From: Hymenobacter glacialis
Lineage (GTDB): Bacteria; Bacteroidota; Bacteroidia; Cytophagales; Hymenobacteraceae
DNA length: 64,000 nt
Assembly (NCBI RefSeq): GCF_001816165.1
Contig: NZ_MDZC01000133.1
Location: forward strand, 96,517-160,516
Direction: 5' to 3'
Part shown: one piece after another, positions 61,237 to 64,000 of the stretch
Numbering within the stretch: position 1 is the first letter of the stretch
Layout: each line of letters opens with the position of its first letter
Program-made: the position numbers and the translations under genes
Notes under the pieces: model-generated
The model's database searches: none
What the model was told of the DNA's origin: nothing
What the model saw: only the letters and a program-made list of their open reading frames with translations

Positions 61237-61544
61237 ATGCGCCTGGGACGGAATCTGGGACAGAGCAGGCTGACCGATTCTTGAGCCTGCTTAGACTGAT
61301 TGAAAAAGCTGTCGGTCCTGTAATAGAACCTATACATTTGCTTTGTCGGAGAGAATTAGTTGCCAAGCTCCTCTTTTCGGCATCTAGGGTCGTTCCCGTT
61401 TCGGGGGCGGCCCTTTTTTTGGAGCTTGGCTGTCAACTTAAAGACAGGATGGGGCGAAGGTGGCTGCAGCTATACTCGAGCTAGGCCTTGTGGTCGAATG
61501 GCTGCGCTGGTTTTGGTTGGCTACACATTCATCGGTGGAACAGC
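61237..61544. other. Gene-free stretch between tRNA-Phe and the Na/Ca exchanger gene
   Basis: Apart from the possible small RNA at 61345-61430 I see no gene. A short stretch TGGGACGGAATCTGGGACAG near 61247 recalls the DNA encoding the C-terminal end of some Bacteroidota integrases that sit beside tRNA genes, but it is too short to assign. Confidence 0.4.
61345..61430 (+). ncRNA. Candidate small structured RNA (promoter plus terminator, no ORF)
   Basis: An exact -7 box TACATTTG lies at 61333-61340. About 47 bases later comes an intrinsic terminator: GGGTCGTTCCCG (from 61387) pairs with CGGGGGCGGCCC using G-U pairs that work only in plus-strand RNA, followed by seven T at 61414-61420. Outside it, GCCAAGCTCC (61362-61371) pairs perfectly with GGAGCTTGGC (61421-61430). 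No coding frame between them is credible. A -33 TTG at normal spacing is lacking. An RNA of about 75 bases is predicted; it is a hypothesis only. Confidence 0.4.
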
Positions 61545-62810
61545 TTAGGCAGGCGGCTCACTTTCGGCCGGCCCCGGGCGGGCCAGCAGGCCTTGGCGCA
61601 GGTACTGCCGTAGTTCTTGGCGGTTCCAGATGAAAAGCCCCCCGGCCAGGGCTAGGTACAGCCAGGCCATGTACGTCAGTACCTGAATGGTGCGGGCCTC
61701 ATCGTGCTGAAACACGAAGGCCAGCGAGAACTGCACCACAAAAAGGGCCAGCAGCGTGATGGCGCTGGCCAGGCTCAGGCGCAGGCGCAGCAGCAGCGCC
61801 ACGGCAAACAAAGACTGGGCCGCCGTGAGGAAGAACTCTTCCTGCTGGCGGGCATCGAGCGGGAAGCCAGTCAGGTGGCCGGCCCCAAAGGCGTACACCA
61901 CCGGAATCATCCCCACGAGCAGCGTCCACTGGTTGATTTTGTCGCTGACCAGGGCCCCAAGGGCGGCCGTGGGGCGGTTGTTGAGCACGAATAGCACCAC
62001 CAGCACCACCTCAGGCACTTCGCTGGCAAAGGGCGCTACCCACTGCACCAGTAGAAACTGACTGACGCCCAAGTCGCGGCCGGCGGCCAGCAAAGACTCC
62101 GCAAACGGCTCGGCAGCCATGACGATAACGGCGACAGCTACCGCAGTCAATAGGCCCATAATCAGCCATTGATGCCGAACGGGTAGGACGACCAGGGCCG
62201 CCGCCGGACCTACTTCGTCGTCATCATCTTCTGCTGCTTCTTCTGCGTTGTGGTCGGTTTTGGGCAGCTGGCTCAGGCGCCAGAGGTAGGCGGCAAAGAT
62301 GCCCACCAGCACCACGCAATCAACGAGCCCAATGCGGCCCCGCCACACGATGACGAAGGAATAGAGGCTGGCCAGGGCCAGGTAGGCAATTTCGGCCGCG
62401 TTGTCTGCATTCAGGACCACCGTTTTTTTGCCACTGTGCCACCAGTGCAGCCCCACGATGAGCGGCCAGCCCGCCCCAATAAGCAGGCGGTTGGCGCCGG
62501 TCATGTTGGCAGCGGCGAAGCCGGCGTAGGCCGAACCGGGATGCAGGCCGGCCTGGTAAGCATAGTACAGGTCAACGGCGTACTCGGGCAGCACCGTGAG
62601 CAGAGCCAGTACGCCGATGACCAGGCCCTGCGAGACGTGTTCCTCGGCCGCCTCCGCGCCCCACGAGAGCAGGAAGCCCGCCCCGAGAATGGCCACGAAG
62701 AATACAGCCGCTTCAAACACTGGCGCGAGGTGGGTGCCCGTGAAACGGATGTAAAATCCGGGCAGGGTCGCGGCGATGGCCAGCGCCACATAGAGAAAGA
62801 ATTTTTTCAT
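61545..62810 (-). CDS. Sodium:calcium antiporter family membrane protein (CaCA)
   Basis: The 421-residue protein has two homologous halves of about five helices with the alpha-repeat motifs: VLALLTVLPEYAVDLYYAYQ in the first half and QWVAPFASEVPEVVLVVLFV in the second, where conserved Glu residues (LPEY, SEVPE) coordinate cations. An acidic loop (NAEEAAEDDDDEVG) lies between. It probably exchanges Ca2+ or other cations for Na+ or H+ at the inner membrane. The ATG at 62810 (MKKFFLYVALAIAATLPGF) is used; upstream in-frame codons to 62933 are not family-like. Confidence 0.88.
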   Translation of the reverse strand: MKKFFLYVALAIAATLPGFYIRFTGTHLAPVFEAAVFFVAILGAGFLLSWGAEAAEEHVSQGLVIGVLALLTVLPEYAVDLYYAYQAGLHPGSAYAGFAAANMTGANRLLIGAGWPLIVGLHWWHSGKKTVVLNADNAAEIAYLALASLYSFVIVWRGRIGLVDCVVLVGIFAAYLWRLSQLPKTDHNAEEAAEDDDDEVGPAAALVVLPVRHQWLIMGLLTAVAVAVIVMAAEPFAESLLAAGRDLGVSQFLLVQWVAPFASEVPEVVLVVLFVLNNRPTAALGALVSDKINQWTLLVGMIPVVYAFGAGHLTGFPLDARQQEEFFLTAAQSLFAVALLLRLRLSLASAITLLALFVVQFSLAFVFQHDEARTIQVLTYMAWLYLALAGGLFIWNRQELRQYLRQGLLARPGPAESEPPA

Positions 62811-63048
62811 CGAAGGGGATTTGCTGGGTGCTAATTTATGCCCTTGCAGGGCCGTTGCACCACAGTTTTGCCATGGTACGGCGTGAGGGTTTGCGCAGTG
62901 GAATTCCCGGCGGGAGTTGCTGGTGAGCACCACGCTTCTAATGCAGGCAGCCTGCTACCCGCCTGGTCAGGGGCGCGGCTTATCATGTTCGCATCATGTT
63001 GGGCTGATAGGTTTGTCTTATTCTTTAACGAATCAACCCCCAACCGTC

Positions 63049-63567
63049 ATGAAAAAAGCACTGTTTTCCATTCTGGCCCTGGGCTACTCCCTGGCCACCC
63101 TGGCGCAAGCCCCCACCGCCGCCGCCGATGCCCGCCGCGCCGATAAAAAGTACCAGAAAGAAGCCAAAATCAAGCAACACGGCAACGAGGACGACCACGA
63201 AGGGGATAAAGCAGGTGCCTCCACCCGTCGCGCCGACAAAGCCGCCAAGGAGCGCCGCAAAGAAGCCAAAACCAAGCAGCGCGGCGACGATGACGACCGC
63301 ACCGGCAACCAGGCCGGCAAGCCCGCCAACCACGGCCAGAACGTGAGCGCCTTTGCTAAGTCCACCACCCTCACCGGGGCCGACAAGGGCGCGGCCATCA
63401 GCAGTGTTGCCCGCGGTGGCCACGGCGTAGACCACAATATGGGCAATGCCCGTAGCGCCCGCAGCGCACGGGGCAGCGAGCATGGCCAGGGTGGCCGGTC
63501 GGCTGGCAGCGGCCATTCGAAGGGCGGCGGCCGTTCGAATGGCGGCGGGCACCAGGGCAAGCATTAA
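63049..63567 (+). CDS. Secreted highly charged protein with tandem repeat and Gly/Ser tail
   Basis: The 172-residue product has a signal peptide (MKKALFSILALGYSLATLAQ) and two tandem copies of a charged unit: ARRADKKYQKEAKIKQHGNE and RRADKAAKERRKEAKTKQRG, each followed by an acidic Asp/Glu stretch and GNQAG/GDKAG. A Gly/Ser/His-rich tail (GHSKGGGRSNGGGHQGKH) ends it. No family is recognised. A TAGGTTTG box at 63008-63015 (exact TAnnTTTG) lies 33 bases before the ATG. It is probably exported to the periplasm. Confidence 0.75.
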   Translation: MKKALFSILALGYSLATLAQAPTAAADARRADKKYQKEAKIKQHGNEDDHEGDKAGASTRRADKAAKERRKEAKTKQRGDDDDRTGNQAGKPANHGQNVSAFAKSTTLTGADKGAAISSVARGGHGVDHNMGNARSARSARGSEHGQGGRSAGSGHSKGGGRSNGGGHQGKH

Positions 63568-63701
63568 TTACTGAACTTGCCTGCCAGGTCGGTCGCGTTT
63601 CTGAACCATTCGGAAAGGCGGCCGGCTTTGTTGATTACTGACCACTCAATTGCCGCTGGCAGCCACTTGGGTTTCTGTGTATCTGTTTACTTGCCATTGC
63701 C

Positions 63702-64000
63702 ATGAAGCCTCTCGTTTTCATTGTCTGCCTGGGCCTGCTCGGGCTGGGCACTACCACGGCCTACGCCCAAACGGCGCGGCCGGTCCCGGCCATAGCCCTG
63801 CTACCCGCCAGCGCGCCAGTGGCCCCCGACCAGGGCGAGCGGCCGGCGGCTCAAACCACGCCGCAAAACCCCTCGGAGCCCCCCGTGAAAGCGGTGCCGC
63901 AGACCGAGCGCAAAAGCAAGCCGCAGCGGGTGGACCAGAACGGGGAAGCCGTGGAAGCGCCCGCTGCGTCTGCCACGGCCCGTTCGGCCCGGCCGGAGCG
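63702..64000 (+). CDS. Secreted Pro/Ala/Gln-rich protein, 3' end outside window
   Basis: The frame opens at the ATG at 63702 and runs off the window after 99 codons. It starts with a signal peptide (MKPLVFIVCLGLLGLGTTTA, cleaved after AYAQ) and continues as low-complexity Pro/Ala/Gln/Glu-rich sequence (EPPVKAVPQTERKSKPQ). No domain can be recognised in the visible part. It follows the charged repeat protein, which is of similar style, by 134 bases on the same strand. Confidence 0.7.
   Translation, partial: MKPLVFIVCLGLLGLGTTTAYAQTARPVPAIALLPASAPVAPDQGERPAAQTTPQNPSEPPVKAVPQTERKSKPQRVDQNGEAVEAPAASATARSARPE

Overview
The window is a gene-dense, GC-rich stretch of a chromosome from the phylum Bacteroidota, most like Hymenobacter or a close relative (order Cytophagales). 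The grounds are the many families confined to that phylum (DUF4270, DUF4286, DUF4293, DUF4476, DUF5700, DUF6526, a PorE-like OmpA/PD40 lipoprotein, a type IX secretion tail), -7 promoter boxes of the form TAnnTTTG, a CrtY-type lycopene cyclase and very high GC. The genus is an inference. There is no rRNA, CRISPR array, insertion sequence or prophage.

Layout. 1-3150: a DUF72 fragment, an SGNH esterase, small conserved proteins and a GNAT acetyltransferase. 3349-9270: an MFS transporter, an alpha/beta hydrolase, a frameshifted TonB-dependent receptor with an upstream His-rich secreted protein (probable metal uptake), and a divergent STAS-like protein. 9411-16500: htpG, a methyltransferase, ypdA, a decayed FadL-type porin, lptB and a GH3-family enzyme. 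16640-21400: an AIM24-like protein, gltX (3' frameshift), ridA and a half-size 3-hydroxyacyl-CoA dehydrogenase. 21620-29200: glmS, a DUF4270 lipoprotein and a short starch-synthase-like protein on one strand; panC, a flippase-like membrane protein, rfaE2 and a membrane metallopeptidase on the other. 29422-38140: ettA, DUF349, DUF2795, an orphan ABC ATPase, lycopene cyclase, a LOG protein, glutamate dehydrogenase and an ArsR regulator. 38211-44564: a housekeeping run on the minus strand (nusB, ytxH-like, icd-like, DUF1573, yajC, ybbR-like, coaE) and a frameshifted leucine dehydrogenase. 44713-52700: two ABC exporters, a VOC protein, two tRNA-Pro genes, a DUF5700 peptidase and truA. 52783-64000: thiolase, DUF4293, DUF4476, the PorE-like lipoprotein, an HdrB/HdrC-like Fe-S pair, tRNA-Phe, a possible small RNA, a Na/Ca exchanger family protein and two secreted proteins of unknown function.

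Most of the genes are core metabolism, translation and envelope functions. Envelope themes recur: LptB, RfaE2, YbbR, YajC, the PorE-like protein, TonB uptake and exporters. The intergenic spaces are unusually rich in long hairpin-forming inverted repeats of several families, many placed between convergent genes or right at stop codons, where they probably also end transcription.

Three core-looking genes (TonB receptor, gltX, leucine dehydrogenase) each carry an apparent one-base deletion in a GC-rich tract. This pattern points first to sequencing or assembly error and needs checking before any biological reading. I found no clearly new multi-gene system. The best leads are the metal-receptor module at 5706-9266, the structured RNA candidate near 61345-61430 and the hairpin repeat families.
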